Of a stretch of DNA of 64,000 bases, positions 53,316 through 62,716 are shown piece after piece. The translations under genes were made by a program, and so were the position numbers. Location: contig NZ_JXAK01000020.1 in assembly GCF_000829455.1 (NCBI RefSeq), forward strand, positions 1 through 64,000, read 5' to 3'. The stretch is from Gordoniibacillus kamchatkensis (GTDB lineage: Bacteria; Bacillota; Bacilli; Paenibacillales; NBRC-103111). Below the pieces are notes generated by a model. It did no database searches, was not told the origin of the DNA, and saw only the letters and a list, made by a program, of their open reading frames with translations. The number at the start of each line of letters is the position of its first letter. Positions within the stretch are counted from its first letter, which is position 1.

Positions 53316-54219
53316 ATGAAATTTGATAACCCGGAAGACATGATCCAGTTGACGCCCCATTGGCAGGGCGAGCGGTTTCCGAACGGCCGTCCCAAAGTGC
53401 CGGAAGACATTCTTCGCCGCATTCGGAAAATTACGTTGGAGGAAGCATGGGGACCGCTTTACAGCAGAGGCTATACGTACCAGTTTGAAGGCGATTTCAA
53501 AATCATTCATCCGGACAAGGTGATGGTCGGCCGCGCCGTCACTGCCGTCATGGTGCCCAAACGCCCGGACTTGCACGAAACGCTGCTGAAATACGGGCAT
53601 GAGCAAGAAGGCAGAAAAGGCTTCTTCAACCAATGGGTCATCGATTCTCTCGGTGAAGACGATGTCGTCGTCGTCGATATGTTCGACAAAATTTACCAAG
53701 GCACTTACGTCGGCGGCAACTTGTCGACCGCCATCTCCACCCGTACCAAACGAGGCGGCGCAGTTATCTGGGGCGGCATCCGCGACAATCAGCAAGTTGT
53801 GGAAATCGAGAACATCAACGTGTTTTACCGCGGAAGCGATCCGACAGCCATTGCCGACGTACGATGGTCGGGATGAACGTTCCGACGCGGATCGCAGAGC
53901 GGTCTGTCTGCCGGGTGACGTTGTTTACGCTTCGCCGGCCGGAGTCATTTTCATCCCTCCGCATTTGGCCGAGCTTACCGTCGTTCAGGCGGAGAAGTCT
54001 CAGGTGCGCGACGTATTCGGATTTATCCGGTTGAAAGAAGGCGTTTATACGACCGCCCAAATCGATGCATCGTGGACCATGCCGCTATGGCAAGATTTCC
54101 TGGATTGGTTTGGCAGCGCCGAAGAAGCGGCCGAGTACCGCCATCTGACGTGGGAGCACGAGCTCGAAGAAGCGCGCAAATTGGCGGGAAGCGGCCCGGC
54201 GAACGACGTTCGCATGTAA
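53316..54219 (+). CDS. RraA/HMG-aldolase family protein, two frameshifts
   Basis: An RraA-fold protein, a family that includes 4-hydroxy-4-methyl-2-oxoglutarate aldolase and sugar-acid enzymes. VDMFDKIYQGTYVGGNLSTAISTRTKRGGAVIWGGIRD is the conserved glycine-rich metal/substrate region. Frame breaks lie at about 53845 (one base restores ADVTMVGMNVPTRIAER) and about 53905 (one G restores ERVCLPGDVVYASPAGVIFIP). Repaired length about 301 residues, longer than RraA itself by a helical C-terminal extension. Divergent from kdgK, so a role in cleaving keto-deoxy acids is plausible. Confidence 0.83.
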
Positions 54220-54232
54220 GAAGCGGAATGCA

Positions 54233-54262
54233 GAAAGGATGGCTGAATGGCCATCCTTTCTT
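54233..54262 (+). terminator. intrinsic terminator
   Basis: GAAAGGATGG and CCATCCTTTC form a ten-bp stem around an eight-base loop, followed by TT only; moderately strong. Confidence 0.7.
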
Positions 54263-54470
54263 GCCGTTTCTATTAAAAAACTTCGCAAGCGCTTCTTTAA
54301 CTTGTTGTCTCGGTTCGAAAACGTCATGTCCCGCCCGATGCCCCCGTACTGCTCGTCGCTCAAATGGGACCCTTCCTCACTTCCTTTTTCAATTAAGATT
54401 ACGGGTAATAATACCGATAATGGAAATAATAAACTTTGCACTACGATATGGCGAAGGGATCGGTCGGCAC

Positions 54471-55175
54471 ATGAATGTTTCGGAAATCCTCGTTCGTACG
54501 GTGGCAGCGTATGTTGCGCTTTTCTTTTGGTGCCGGGTGTTCGGCAAGAAGCAGATTTCGCAAATGACGTTTTTCGATTACGTGGCCGGCATCACGCTCG
54601 GCGCCATAACCAGCGCCGTTATATTCACGAAGGATGTTCCGCTTTGGTCGGGAGTGGCGGTGCTTTCGACATTCGCCTTGCTGAGCCTGCTGTCCGGCAT
54701 CATCGTCATGAAGAGCCAAGCCGGCAAAAAACTGCTGGCCGGCGAGCCGTCCGTCATTATCCGCAGCGGCGACATTGTGGAAAGCGCCATGCGCCGCTGT
54801 CGTCTGACGAAGGATGATCTGTTGAAGCTGCTGCGCGGGAAAAACGTGTTTCATTTGGACGAGGTGGAGTATGCCGTGTTGGAAACCGACGGCTCCCTTT
54901 CCGTTCTGAAAAAGGCCGACGAATTGCCAGTTACGCGTAAAGACATGAACATTCGTTCCGCTTCGCGCGGATTGTCAAAAATTGTGGCCCTGGACGGCAA
55001 GCTGGCAGCCGCGGGCCCCTTATCGGAAAAGACAGACCCGGCTTGGCTCGCAGAGCGCCTTTCAGAGCAAGGAATCGGCAGTATTGAGGAAATATCGTTG
55101 GCCCAATTGGACGAAGAGGGCACTCTTTTTGTCGACGTCAAGCAAGATCAAGCGGAGGAACGGCTGCAGCAGTAG
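54471..55175 (+). CDS. YetF-like DUF421 membrane protein
   Basis: A 234-residue protein. Three N-terminal helices (VRTVAAYVALFFWCRVFGKKQISQMTFFDYVAGITLG, the DUF421 signature, and two more) are followed by a cytoplasmic domain with RCRLTKDDLLKLLRGKNVFHLDEVEYAVLETDGSLSVL. YetF-type proteins are found in sporulating bacilli and in germination-receptor studies, but a biochemical role is not established. ATG 54471 is chosen; an in-frame ATG at 54420 lacks a site. Single gene. Confidence 0.87.
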   Translation: MNVSEILVRTVAAYVALFFWCRVFGKKQISQMTFFDYVAGITLGAITSAVIFTKDVPLWSGVAVLSTFALLSLLSGIIVMKSQAGKKLLAGEPSVIIRSGDIVESAMRRCRLTKDDLLKLLRGKNVFHLDEVEYAVLETDGSLSVLKKADELPVTRKDMNIRSASRGLSKIVALDGKLAAAGPLSEKTDPAWLAERLSEQGIGSIEEISLAQLDEEGTLFVDVKQDQAEERLQQ

Positions 55176-55320
55176 TGTGCCTCCGTACGCTGGTCTGCCG
55201 GCCGGACTGCATGGGCTGGGCAAGTCATCGCTGGTTTGTTCCGCTACCATCTTCGTTAATGAAGTCCTTGTAGCCTGGCATGGCCGTCCCCCCCATTGTT
55301 CAATCGGGACTTCACCGTTC

Positions 55321-55363
55321 AAAAAAAGAAACCCGCAGCGCTGAAATCCATTCAGCACTCCGG
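55321..55363 (-). terminator. intrinsic terminator after aldo/keto reductase
   Basis: CCCGGAGTGCTGAA pairs with TTCAGCGCTGCGGG around TGGAT, then TTTC and seven T on the minus strand. Confidence 0.75.
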
Positions 55364-55411
55364 GCCTGTACCCATGCTTTAATCTTGAACCTCCTCAGTA
55401 TATTCTTTTAA

Positions 55412-56257
55412 TCAGTCCGCCGAGCTGATGATGTTAGGGCTGGAAAGGACGAGAAAACGGTAATCCCGGTTGAGCCCATTGATGCGGTTCATATCGTCAT
55501 CCGACAGCTCGAAGTCGAATATGGCGGCATTCTCGACGATCCGCTGCTCGCGAACCGACTTCGGGATCGTCACCACTTCGTTTTGCAAATTCCAGCGCAG
55601 CACGATTTGCGCCGGCGTTTTCGCATACTTGCGGCCGAGCTCCTGCAGCAGCGGCACATCGAGATGGCCTTGCATGAGCGGGCTGTACGCTTCCAGCTGA
55701 ATGCGGTGTTGTTTGCAGTAATTGTGCAGTTTGTTGCGGGTCAGCAGCGGATGGTATTCGACCTGGTTCACTGCCGGCACTTCGCCTGTCTGATCGATGA
55801 TCCGCTCCAGATGATCGACCGTGAAGTTGCTTACGCCGATCGCCCGCACTCTTCCTTCCCGGTACAGCTTCACCAAGGCGCGCCAGGCATCGACGTATTT
55901 CCCTTCCAGCGGCCAGTGAACGAGATAAAGGTCGACGACGTCCAGCTGCAGTCGTTTCAGACTTTCCTCGAAAGCTCTCAGAACCGAATCGTACCCTTCA
56001 TTCTGGCGTTGATTCGCAACCTTGGTCGTAATAAACAGCTCGCTTCTCGGTACGCCGCTTTCACGGATCGCTTTGCCGACGCCAGCCTCATTCTCGTACG
56101 CTTCGGCGGTGTCGATGCTGCGGTAGCCCGCGCGAATCGCCGCTTTGACTGCATTTTCCACCTCCTCGCCGTTATTGACTTGCCAGACGCCAAGCCCGAG
56201 CCAAGGCATCCGGACGCCGCCACGCAGCACGGAGCAGCTTGCGATGCTTGCAATCAT
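55412..56257 (-). CDS. aldo/keto reductase (AKR5 type)
   Basis: A 281-residue NADPH-dependent reductase. The catalytic tetrad is Asp49 (SIDTAEAY), Tyr54, Lys79 (ITTKV) and His114 (YLVHWP). GVSNF and IPKSVREQRIVEN complete the family signatures; closest to Bacillus YvgN/YtbE. It is divergent from a two-SDR operon across the second copy of the shared element, so it may belong to the same carbohydrate regulon as kdgK. Confidence 0.92.
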   Translation of the reverse strand: MIASIASCSVLRGGVRMPWLGLGVWQVNNGEEVENAVKAAIRAGYRSIDTAEAYENEAGVGKAIRESGVPRSELFITTKVANQRQNEGYDSVLRAFEESLKRLQLDVVDLYLVHWPLEGKYVDAWRALVKLYREGRVRAIGVSNFTVDHLERIIDQTGEVPAVNQVEYHPLLTRNKLHNYCKQHRIQLEAYSPLMQGHLDVPLLQELGRKYAKTPAQIVLRWNLQNEVVTIPKSVREQRIVENAAIFDFELSDDDMNRINGLNRDYRFLVLSSPNIISSAD

Positions 56258-56340
56258 TCCTCTCTCTCCTTTCTGTTTCCAACAACTTGTAATCTACCAT
56301 ATCAAAAGCCCCTATCCGTGTATAGGAGACAAATTTATTA

Positions 56341-56437
56341 TGATAGGCGGTATTTTTACGATCGTCTTCCAGGTTTATCGAGGTGGCGACGGTTCGAAAA
56401 AAATCAAACAATATCGTAAATTTACGGCATCGCACCG
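56341..56437. promoter_or_regulatory. shared control element, copy 2 (aldo/keto reductase / SDR pair)
   Basis: Counterpart of 53131-53227 in the other divergent promoter region. The right block here includes the perfect 12-bp palindrome CGTAAATTTACG at about 56415-56426. Confidence 0.7.
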
Positions 56438-56502
56438 CCACGTACCCGATTTGTAAGATTGGTGATGTCGGGAACACGTTCATAAACAAGGGAGGTGACG
56501 AT

Positions 56503-57294
56503 ATGAGATTGCACGACAAGGTAGTCTTTATTACGGACGCCGACAGCCCTTCGGGCAAGGCGATCATCGACCGGCTGAGCGGGGAAGGCGCCCATTTCGT
56601 CCTGAACAGCGTATCGGGCGGAGAAAACATCCGGGCGAATGTGGAGCGCTGCCAATCGGCGGGCTCCAAGGTGTTCGTCGTGAACATCGACTTATGCCAA
56701 AGCAGCGAAGTGGAGGACATGCTTGAAAGTGCGGCAGGGCAATTGGGCACTGTCGACATACTCGTCCACAATAACAATGTTGTACGGCCGATCAGCGTGG
56801 AAACAGGTGAAGAAGCGCTGTTTCTCGACATCATGAACGCCAACGCAAAGTCGGCCTTTATTTGCACGAAAGCGGTCGGCAAACAGATGGAAGCGAAGCA
56901 ATCCGGAAAAGTCGTTTACGTCAGCTCGATCCACGCCGAGAAGCCGACGGGCTCTTCGTTCGCTTACAGCGCGTCGAAGGGCGCAGTCAAAATGCTTACC
57001 CGTGAAGCGTCCATCGTCCTGGGCCGACATGGAGTAAACGTCAATGCGATCGAGTTCGGTCCCGTCGAGGGGGACGACGCCGCATTTGAGAGCGACATCT
57101 CGACGCTCTACCATTCTTACCGGTATAAGGTCCCGAATGCGGTTCTCGGCAGCTACGAAGACTTGGCCAATCTCGTCCTGTTTCTTTCCGCCGACGAAGC
57201 GCGATATTTGAACGGAGCGGATATCCGAATGGACGGAGGATTTTTGATGCACTACATGGATTTTAAAATGAAGCGGCCGGGGGGATCGGTATGA
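56503..57294 (+). CDS. SDR-fold protein with degenerate cofactor loop
   Basis: A 263-residue SDR homologue. Catalytic residues appear intact (SSIH serine, YSASKGA tyrosine/lysine). The N-terminal loop, however, reads ITDADSPSGKAI instead of TGxxxGxG, so the first two glycines are lost. NNN replaces the usual NNAG. It overlaps the next SDR by four bases; the two may form a heteromer in which this one is the non-catalytic or altered-cofactor partner. ATG 56503 follows GGGAGGTGACG. Confidence 0.85.
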   Translation: MRLHDKVVFITDADSPSGKAIIDRLSGEGAHFVLNSVSGGENIRANVERCQSAGSKVFVVNIDLCQSSEVEDMLESAAGQLGTVDILVHNNNVVRPISVETGEEALFLDIMNANAKSAFICTKAVGKQMEAKQSGKVVYVSSIHAEKPTGSSFAYSASKGAVKMLTREASIVLGRHGVNVNAIEFGPVEGDDAAFESDISTLYHSYRYKVPNAVLGSYEDLANLVLFLSADEARYLNGADIRMDGGFLMHYMDFKMKRPGGSV

Positions 57295-58076
57295 GTCTTT
57301 CCGGAAAAGTCGCAGTCGTTACCGGCGCCGGAACGGGAATCGGCAAAGGAGTCGCCATCGAGCTGGCGAAGCGCGGCGTTAAGGTGGCCATTTCGTACAA
57401 TTCCAGCGACGCCGGAGCGAACGATACCCGGCAGCGGATTGAAGAGATTGGCGGAGAATCGGTTATCGTCAGGGCCAACGTAGCGATTAAGCAAGAAATC
57501 GACGATATGGTGAACGCGGTCGCGGATCATTTCGGCGGAATCGACATCTTGGTGAACAACGCCGCCCTGCAGCTCAATTACAACTTCGAGCATAGTGACG
57601 AACAGTACGATCGAATGATGAACATTAATCTGAAAGGCTATTGGCAGTGCATGCAGGCCGTAGTCCCCTATATGAAGGCCAAACAATCCGGCAGAATCAT
57701 CAATATTTCTTCCGTTCACGGCAAGCGGCCGACCGACTTCGATACCGTCTACTCAATGACGAAGGGCGGCATCAAAATGCTCGGAAGAGAAGCCGCCATC
57801 GAGCTGGCCAAGTACGGCATTACGGTCAATACGATTGAGCCCGGCGCGGTCAACGTCGGCAAACAGGGAACGAAGGAAACGAAGCCGATCGTCCCTGCGG
57901 AAGCGGCGGATAGGCTGAAGAAGGAACCGCCTCGCGATATCCGCAAAAAGTTCCCGCTAGGCCGGGTCGGATTGCCCAAGGATGTCGGCAGTCTCGTTTG
58001 TTATCTCGCATCCGACGAGACCGAATTTTTGACCGGCGCCGCAATACGATTGGACGGCGCCAGCATGCTGCTGTGA
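57291..58076 (+). CDS. short-chain dehydrogenase, glucose-1-dehydrogenase-like
   Basis: A 261-residue SDR with complete motifs: TGAGTGIGKG, LVNNAA, ISSVHG and YSMTKGG. The closing TEFLTGAAIRLDGASML is typical of glucose/ribitol dehydrogenase types. Translationally coupled to the degenerate SDR in front, and followed by a strong terminator, so the two form a complete bicistronic unit. Confidence 0.9.
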   Translation: MSLSGKVAVVTGAGTGIGKGVAIELAKRGVKVAISYNSSDAGANDTRQRIEEIGGESVIVRANVAIKQEIDDMVNAVADHFGGIDILVNNAALQLNYNFEHSDEQYDRMMNINLKGYWQCMQAVVPYMKAKQSGRIINISSVHGKRPTDFDTVYSMTKGGIKMLGREAAIELAKYGITVNTIEPGAVNVGKQGTKETKPIVPAEAADRLKKEPPRDIRKKFPLGRVGLPKDVGSLVCYLASDETEFLTGAAIRLDGASMLL

Positions 58077-58097
58077 AGCGGTCCTTTAAACGGAAAA

Positions 58098-58141
58098 CCG
58101 GCATGCCCATGAAGATGCGCATTCATGGGCATGCCGGAATT
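58098..58141 (+). terminator. intrinsic terminator
   Basis: A perfect 16-bp stem (CCGGCATGCCCATGAA and complement) with an eight-base loop, followed by AATTTCTTT. Confidence 0.82.
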
Positions 58142-58178
58142 TCTTTGCTGCATTGCGCGATAACCAGGCCCGGGCGTT

Positions 58179-59012
58179 CTACAAGTATTTCTTTAAATTT
58201 TGGGCGCTGATTCGAGCATTTTCGAGCGAGTCGGGTTCATTCCAAAGTTCGGTCACTGCCCATTTGGTACCGCATTCCTCTGCGGCTCTTACAATGGGGG
58301 CAATGTCCAGCACGCCACTGTCTCCGACGGCACATCCGAAATGATAATCATTCACCGTATCGTGACGTACTAAAATATACTCGCTGTCTTCATCCTTCGA
58401 GAGAGGACGATAATCCTTAAAGTGCAGGATATCCACATAACCCTTATACTTATGAAGATACTCCGCCGGGTCCACACCGCCGCAAATCATCCATGCCGTA
58501 TCAAATTCAGGCTGCAAATATTCGAGGCCTACATCTTCAAACATGCCATCGACGGTATAGCGTCCTTTGTAATCATGCAAATATCCGTAAGCAGCACAAT
58601 GGACCTGCAGCTGAACGCCGTTGCTTTTAAAGATCTTGGCAGCCTTTTCAACCTTTTTGATGATTTCAATCTGTTTCTTATGAGGCGTCCTGTCTCCATA
58701 GAAAGCGGGTCCAATCGCTGCATAAGGTATTTCGAGTTCCACGCATTCTTTTAAAATCGGATCGGGATTTTCAAAAAGCAATCTGGAAGAGGCGTGGTAT
58801 CCAATCCCCTTTACATCGTTTGCTTGAAGTGCCTTTTTTACTTCTGCCGGCTTAACCCCAAACAGCTCTTCCACCGTGCCGCGATCGTTTATAGCGAATT
58901 CAAAGCCGTCATACCCTAACTCTTTGACAATCTCAATCGCTTTGCAGATGCCTTCTTTCATGCACACATCATGAATGCTCCACATCTGCAGGCCAAGTTT
59001 CATTTTGCCCAT
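58179..59012 (-). CDS. TIM-barrel sugar isomerase/epimerase
   Basis: A 277-residue protein of the xylose-isomerase-like/AP-endonuclease-2 fold. LGLQMWSIHD opens the barrel, GYDGFEFA, HCAAYGY, EFDTAWMICGG, ILHFKDY and VTELWNEPD carry the acidic and histidine metal ligands expected for sugar-phosphate isomerase/epimerases. ATG 59012 follows AAGGAG at eight bases. Last gene of the five-gene minus-strand operon; frequent partner of Gfo oxidoreductases in inositol-like or keto-sugar pathways. Confidence 0.88.
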   Translation of the reverse strand: MGKMKLGLQMWSIHDVCMKEGICKAIEIVKELGYDGFEFAINDRGTVEELFGVKPAEVKKALQANDVKGIGYHASSRLLFENPDPILKECVELEIPYAAIGPAFYGDRTPHKKQIEIIKKVEKAAKIFKSNGVQLQVHCAAYGYLHDYKGRYTVDGMFEDVGLEYLQPEFDTAWMICGGVDPAEYLHKYKGYVDILHFKDYRPLSKDEDSEYILVRHDTVNDYHFGCAVGDSGVLDIAPIVRAAEECGTKWAVTELWNEPDSLENARISAQNLKKYL

Positions 59013-59032
59013 TGCGTTATCTCCTTTATCAT

Positions 59033-60163
59033 TTAAAATTGGCTTATTTCTTCAAACAGCACTTCCCTGTTCAGTTTTCCGGAAAGGTAGAAAGCCTCCA
59101 TAACGGCAACGACATTGAGCACTTCTTCCCGTTTAATGATGCATTCTTCCTTGCCGTCGAGAACGTCGATGATATGTTCGATGAGCAGATCGTGCCCGAC
59201 TCCCTTGACAGCGCCGGGTTTGGCAATGTCAATGTCGGGAACGGTATCCGCCTGATATTGATTCATGCTCGTATAAATCGCAATCGGATGATCTCCCTGG
59301 GCTTTCTTATTATAGACCAAGCCCCCCTCTGTCCCGGCGATCCGATACCCGTCAACAGGCGGAAGATTGAGCGCCCACGAAAATTTGAAATTGACGAGCA
59401 GGTCGCCTTCAAACCGCATGCTGCCTGCGGCATGGTCTTCGACGGCGAACTCGCGGTAATCATAAGCTCTGGGCACATATTGTAAATTGGTCCCGGTTTT
59501 CGATTTTCCCGCGTTGGGATCGGCATTGGCGATCTTGGTCCACGTTTTGCCGGAGACCGATATCAGCTTGGGGTTTCCAAGAATAAACATCAGAGCATCC
59601 ACATAGTGAACTCCAACATCGCAGAACGGTCCCCCGCCATTTTCTTTCGCCAGGTGGAACTGCCCCCAAGTAGGGACCCCCCTGCGGCGAACATTTTCAA
59701 TTTCCGCAAAATAGATGTCCCCCAACCGGCCGGAATCTACCAGATCTTTAACCGCTTGAATAGCGCCCATCCGATTGTTTTGACAGGCAATCAGCATACG
59801 CCCCGCCTTATCCGCTTCTTCGTACATCTCCCGCGCATCTTGCAAATTCAGCGCAATCGGCTTCTCGCACAGGACGTGAGCCCCTGCCCGAAGAGCCGCT
59901 ATCGTCCATTGCTTATGGGTTTTGTTTGCGGTGCAGACCGAAACCAAATCCGGCTTACACTCATCGAGCATTTGCTGCGGATCGGTATAATAGTTAGGGA
60001 TTTGAAACAGCTTGGCAGCATGGATGCACGCCTCTTCCCGGTTATCGGCGACAGCGACAATTTCTACCCTTTTGCCCAGGCCCAAATAGGCCGGAATATG
60101 AGCGGTTCCGGCAATAAATCCGGCACCGATAATGGCTACGCGGTAAGTATCTCGATTGCCCAA
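59033..60163 (-). CDS. Gfo/Idh/MocA-family oxidoreductase
   Basis: A 376-residue oxidoreductase with GAGFIAGTAHIPAY as nucleotide loop, LCEKPIA with the conserved lysine, and DVGVHYVDAL with the active-site aspartate/histidine. TTG 60163 follows GGAGGG at six bases. It is followed by a TIM-barrel isomerase, a pairing typical of keto-sugar pathways. Confidence 0.9.
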   Translation of the reverse strand: MGNRDTYRVAIIGAGFIAGTAHIPAYLGLGKRVEIVAVADNREEACIHAAKLFQIPNYYTDPQQMLDECKPDLVSVCTANKTHKQWTIAALRAGAHVLCEKPIALNLQDAREMYEEADKAGRMLIACQNNRMGAIQAVKDLVDSGRLGDIYFAEIENVRRRGVPTWGQFHLAKENGGGPFCDVGVHYVDALMFILGNPKLISVSGKTWTKIANADPNAGKSKTGTNLQYVPRAYDYREFAVEDHAAGSMRFEGDLLVNFKFSWALNLPPVDGYRIAGTEGGLVYNKKAQGDHPIAIYTSMNQYQADTVPDIDIAKPGAVKGVGHDLLIEHIIDVLDGKEECIIKREEVLNVVAVMEAFYLSGKLNREVLFEEISQF

Positions 60164-60176
60164 TGTGTTCCCTCCG

Positions 60177-61718
60177 TTAGCTGTTTTTCTTTTTATCTTC
60201 CAAAAATTGACTGAATTGCTTCTGATATTCAGCTACATACTTGTCAAGGCCGGCTGCTTTTAATTTCTTAAGAGCGTCCGGGAACGCTTTGTCATAATCC
60301 ACAAAACCATATTTGATCGGCAATATGAGCTGCTTGTACAAATTGCTCAGATTGGTATACTCCTCGGCCACCGGAGTCGTATCGAACCTGAAACCGACTA
60401 CAGGGCTCATCGTGACAGGCTCTTTAATCGGGTCTTTAAAGATATGAAATACTTTATCCGGAACGGTCGTCTCTATGCGTCTGTAATTGATATCGGGAAT
60501 CATCCAGTTATCAAATTGGTACAGGTCTTTTCCGTCCTGGCCTTTCATAGGGGTAAACCGGTCCGATCCCGAGGCCGTATACGTTTTCCCCTCGATTCCA
60601 TACATGAACAAATCGTGATTCTCTTTACTGCTGTAGAACCAGTTCAAGAACATCAAACCGGCTTCCGGATGCTTGGACGTTACAGGTATGGCGTTCGCGT
60701 TCAAATTGTAAAAGTAACCGAACAGGCCTTTTTCGGGATTCAGAACGCCATCCCCAAGTACGGCTTGAGGGTAGTTTTTGCTCATGGCAACCAGGTTCGA
60801 GGAATAATCGAAAGATTCGAAGCCCATGGCAAACCTTCCGTAGGAAGCTTCGCGACTAATATAATCTTTGTCAAGGGTAAGAAGATCAGGGTTGATCAAG
60901 CCCATTTGATTCATTCTTCTGTAAATCTGGGCGTCTTTCTTGAATTCATCCGATTCGAACCAAGAATGCACACTGCCGTCCTGATCGACCTCGATCAACT
61001 CCGAGTTCGTATTATCCACAAAGAAAGGATATTTCGCGTAAGTTCGATGCAGCCAAGAGAAAGGGCGGGTCATCGGATTATACACATAGGACATCTTGCC
61101 CTGCTCTTTAAAAATCGCATCTTGAAGCTTTTTGGCCGTATCGATCACTTCATCGACGGTTTTAGGTACAGGCAGCCCCAGCTTATCCAACAGGTCTTTT
61201 CGGAAATAAAACGCGCCGTCGGATTTGCCGTCCTTATTGGTCGTATGGGCCGGGACAGCGAGAATCTTTCCGTCAACCGTTACCTCGTCCCACATCGACT
61301 TCGGGAAATGTTCGTACAGCTTCGGATATTTCTTCAATAAATCGTTGAGCGGAATAATGGCATGCTTTCCGTATAAAACCCCTACAGGTTTCAAGTCCTG
61401 CATCACATGGAGAAGTTCGAACTCCTCGCCGGTCGAAAGCATCAGGTTCGATTTTTGATCCCAGGCATCCCAAGGTATGCGAATGAGCGAAATTTCGATC
61501 GGTACGCCGTCCGCTTTCAGTTTTTTGTTGACTGCATCCATGACTTCGTTTTCCAAAGCAAAATGATTCCCCGGGCTCAAATATCTCATTTTGATGACTT
61601 CATTCGAGGAGCTGCTTCCCGGCTCGGAGGCTTCATTGTTCTTGGTGCAGGAAGCCAGAAGCGAACAAGCCATAACGCCTGCTAGAACTATCGCAATTCG
61701 CTTTTGCCGAATTTTCAC
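60177..61718 (-). CDS. extracellular solute-binding lipoprotein, LipO type
   Basis: A 513-residue binding protein. The signal peptide ends in lipobox LLASC, followed by a Ser-rich linker and MRYLSPGNHFALENEVMD. The length and the NWMIPDINYRRIETTVPDKVF region match the long LipO/DUF3502-type proteins of Paenibacillus oligosaccharide importers. GTG 61718 follows GGAGGG at seven bases; an ATG at 61733 overlaps that site. Serves the two permeases encoded upstream. Confidence 0.88.
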   Translation of the reverse strand: MKIRQKRIAIVLAGVMACSLLASCTKNNEASEPGSSSSNEVIKMRYLSPGNHFALENEVMDAVNKKLKADGVPIEISLIRIPWDAWDQKSNLMLSTGEEFELLHVMQDLKPVGVLYGKHAIIPLNDLLKKYPKLYEHFPKSMWDEVTVDGKILAVPAHTTNKDGKSDGAFYFRKDLLDKLGLPVPKTVDEVIDTAKKLQDAIFKEQGKMSYVYNPMTRPFSWLHRTYAKYPFFVDNTNSELIEVDQDGSVHSWFESDEFKKDAQIYRRMNQMGLINPDLLTLDKDYISREASYGRFAMGFESFDYSSNLVAMSKNYPQAVLGDGVLNPEKGLFGYFYNLNANAIPVTSKHPEAGLMFLNWFYSSKENHDLFMYGIEGKTYTASGSDRFTPMKGQDGKDLYQFDNWMIPDINYRRIETTVPDKVFHIFKDPIKEPVTMSPVVGFRFDTTPVAEEYTNLSNLYKQLILPIKYGFVDYDKAFPDALKKLKAAGLDKYVAEYQKQFSQFLEDKKKNS

Positions 61719-61836
61719 CCGTATTCCCTCCATGGATTCAATCTGTTCGCTCAGCTTACGATCAATATACAGTTTCGGCATCAAATAAGAAAACGACAAT
61801 TTATGCAAAAAATCTTTTCCACCGAACCCCCTCCTC

Positions 61837-62703
61837 TCAGCCTTTAATTGCCCCAACAATCATGCCTTTGACAAAATATTTCTGTAAAAACGGGTAAAGC
61901 AGAACAATTGGACCTATAGTAACGATTGCTGTGGCCATTTTTAAACTTTCCGTAGGCGGATTCATCGCTATGATGGATGTTACTTCCGAAAGCATTTTCG
62001 AATCGGACTGAATTTTAAACAATGTCATTTGGAGCGGGTACAAATTGGCGTTATCCAATAACATAACCGCGTTAAACCAATCGTTCCAATAGCCTAAGGC
62101 GTAAAACAACGAAACTGTCGCAATGGCGGGCAAACAAAGCGGAAAGTAAATTTGAAACGCAATCCTGGTTTCTTTAGCTCCATCCATTTTCGCCGACTCC
62201 ATAAGGGAATCCGGCAATCCCCGGATAAAATTGCGCATCAAAAATAAATTAAAAGGTGAAAAGACCAATGACGGTATGATCAGCGACCAAATATTGTTAT
62301 AGAGGTGCAGCAGCTTGCACATCAGATACCACGGCACAAGACCGGAATTAAAAACGGTGGTGATGAAGAAAAATAACGCCAACTCGTTTCTGTACTTCAC
62401 ATGCCTATTGGCCAGGGCATAGGCCGCCAAATAAGTAATAAGAAGCGCGAGAATGGTGCCTGCGGCCGTAATAAAGACTGAGATCGCATAGCTTTTCAGT
62501 ATAGGTGAACCAGGGTAAAAAATGGCGCGATACGCAGAAAGCGAAATTTCTTTCGGGAAAAATGAATAGCCGTAAGTGCCGATAGATTTCTCGCTTGCGA
62601 TCGAGTTCGTAAATACCAAAAGAATTGGAAGGATGCAAATTAACGAGAAGAGCGACACGACACAAGTAATGAAGAGCTCGGACAATGTGAAGTTCTTTTT
62701 CAT
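61837..62703 (-). CDS. ABC transporter permease, LplC/YtcP type
   Basis: A 288-residue permease with six helices. The EAA loop is LMESAKMDGAKETRIAFQIYFPLC, and the end PFLQKYFVKGMIVGAIKG is typical of LplC. ATG 62703 follows GGGAGG at eight bases. No ATPase gene accompanies it. Confidence 0.92.
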   Translation of the reverse strand: MKKNFTLSELFITCVVSLFSLICILPILLVFTNSIASEKSIGTYGYSFFPKEISLSAYRAIFYPGSPILKSYAISVFITAAGTILALLITYLAAYALANRHVKYRNELALFFFITTVFNSGLVPWYLMCKLLHLYNNIWSLIIPSLVFSPFNLFLMRNFIRGLPDSLMESAKMDGAKETRIAFQIYFPLCLPAIATVSLFYALGYWNDWFNAVMLLDNANLYPLQMTLFKIQSDSKMLSEVTSIIAMNPPTESLKMATAIVTIGPIVLLYPFLQKYFVKGMIVGAIKG

Positions 62704-62716
62704 TACCGGAACCTCC

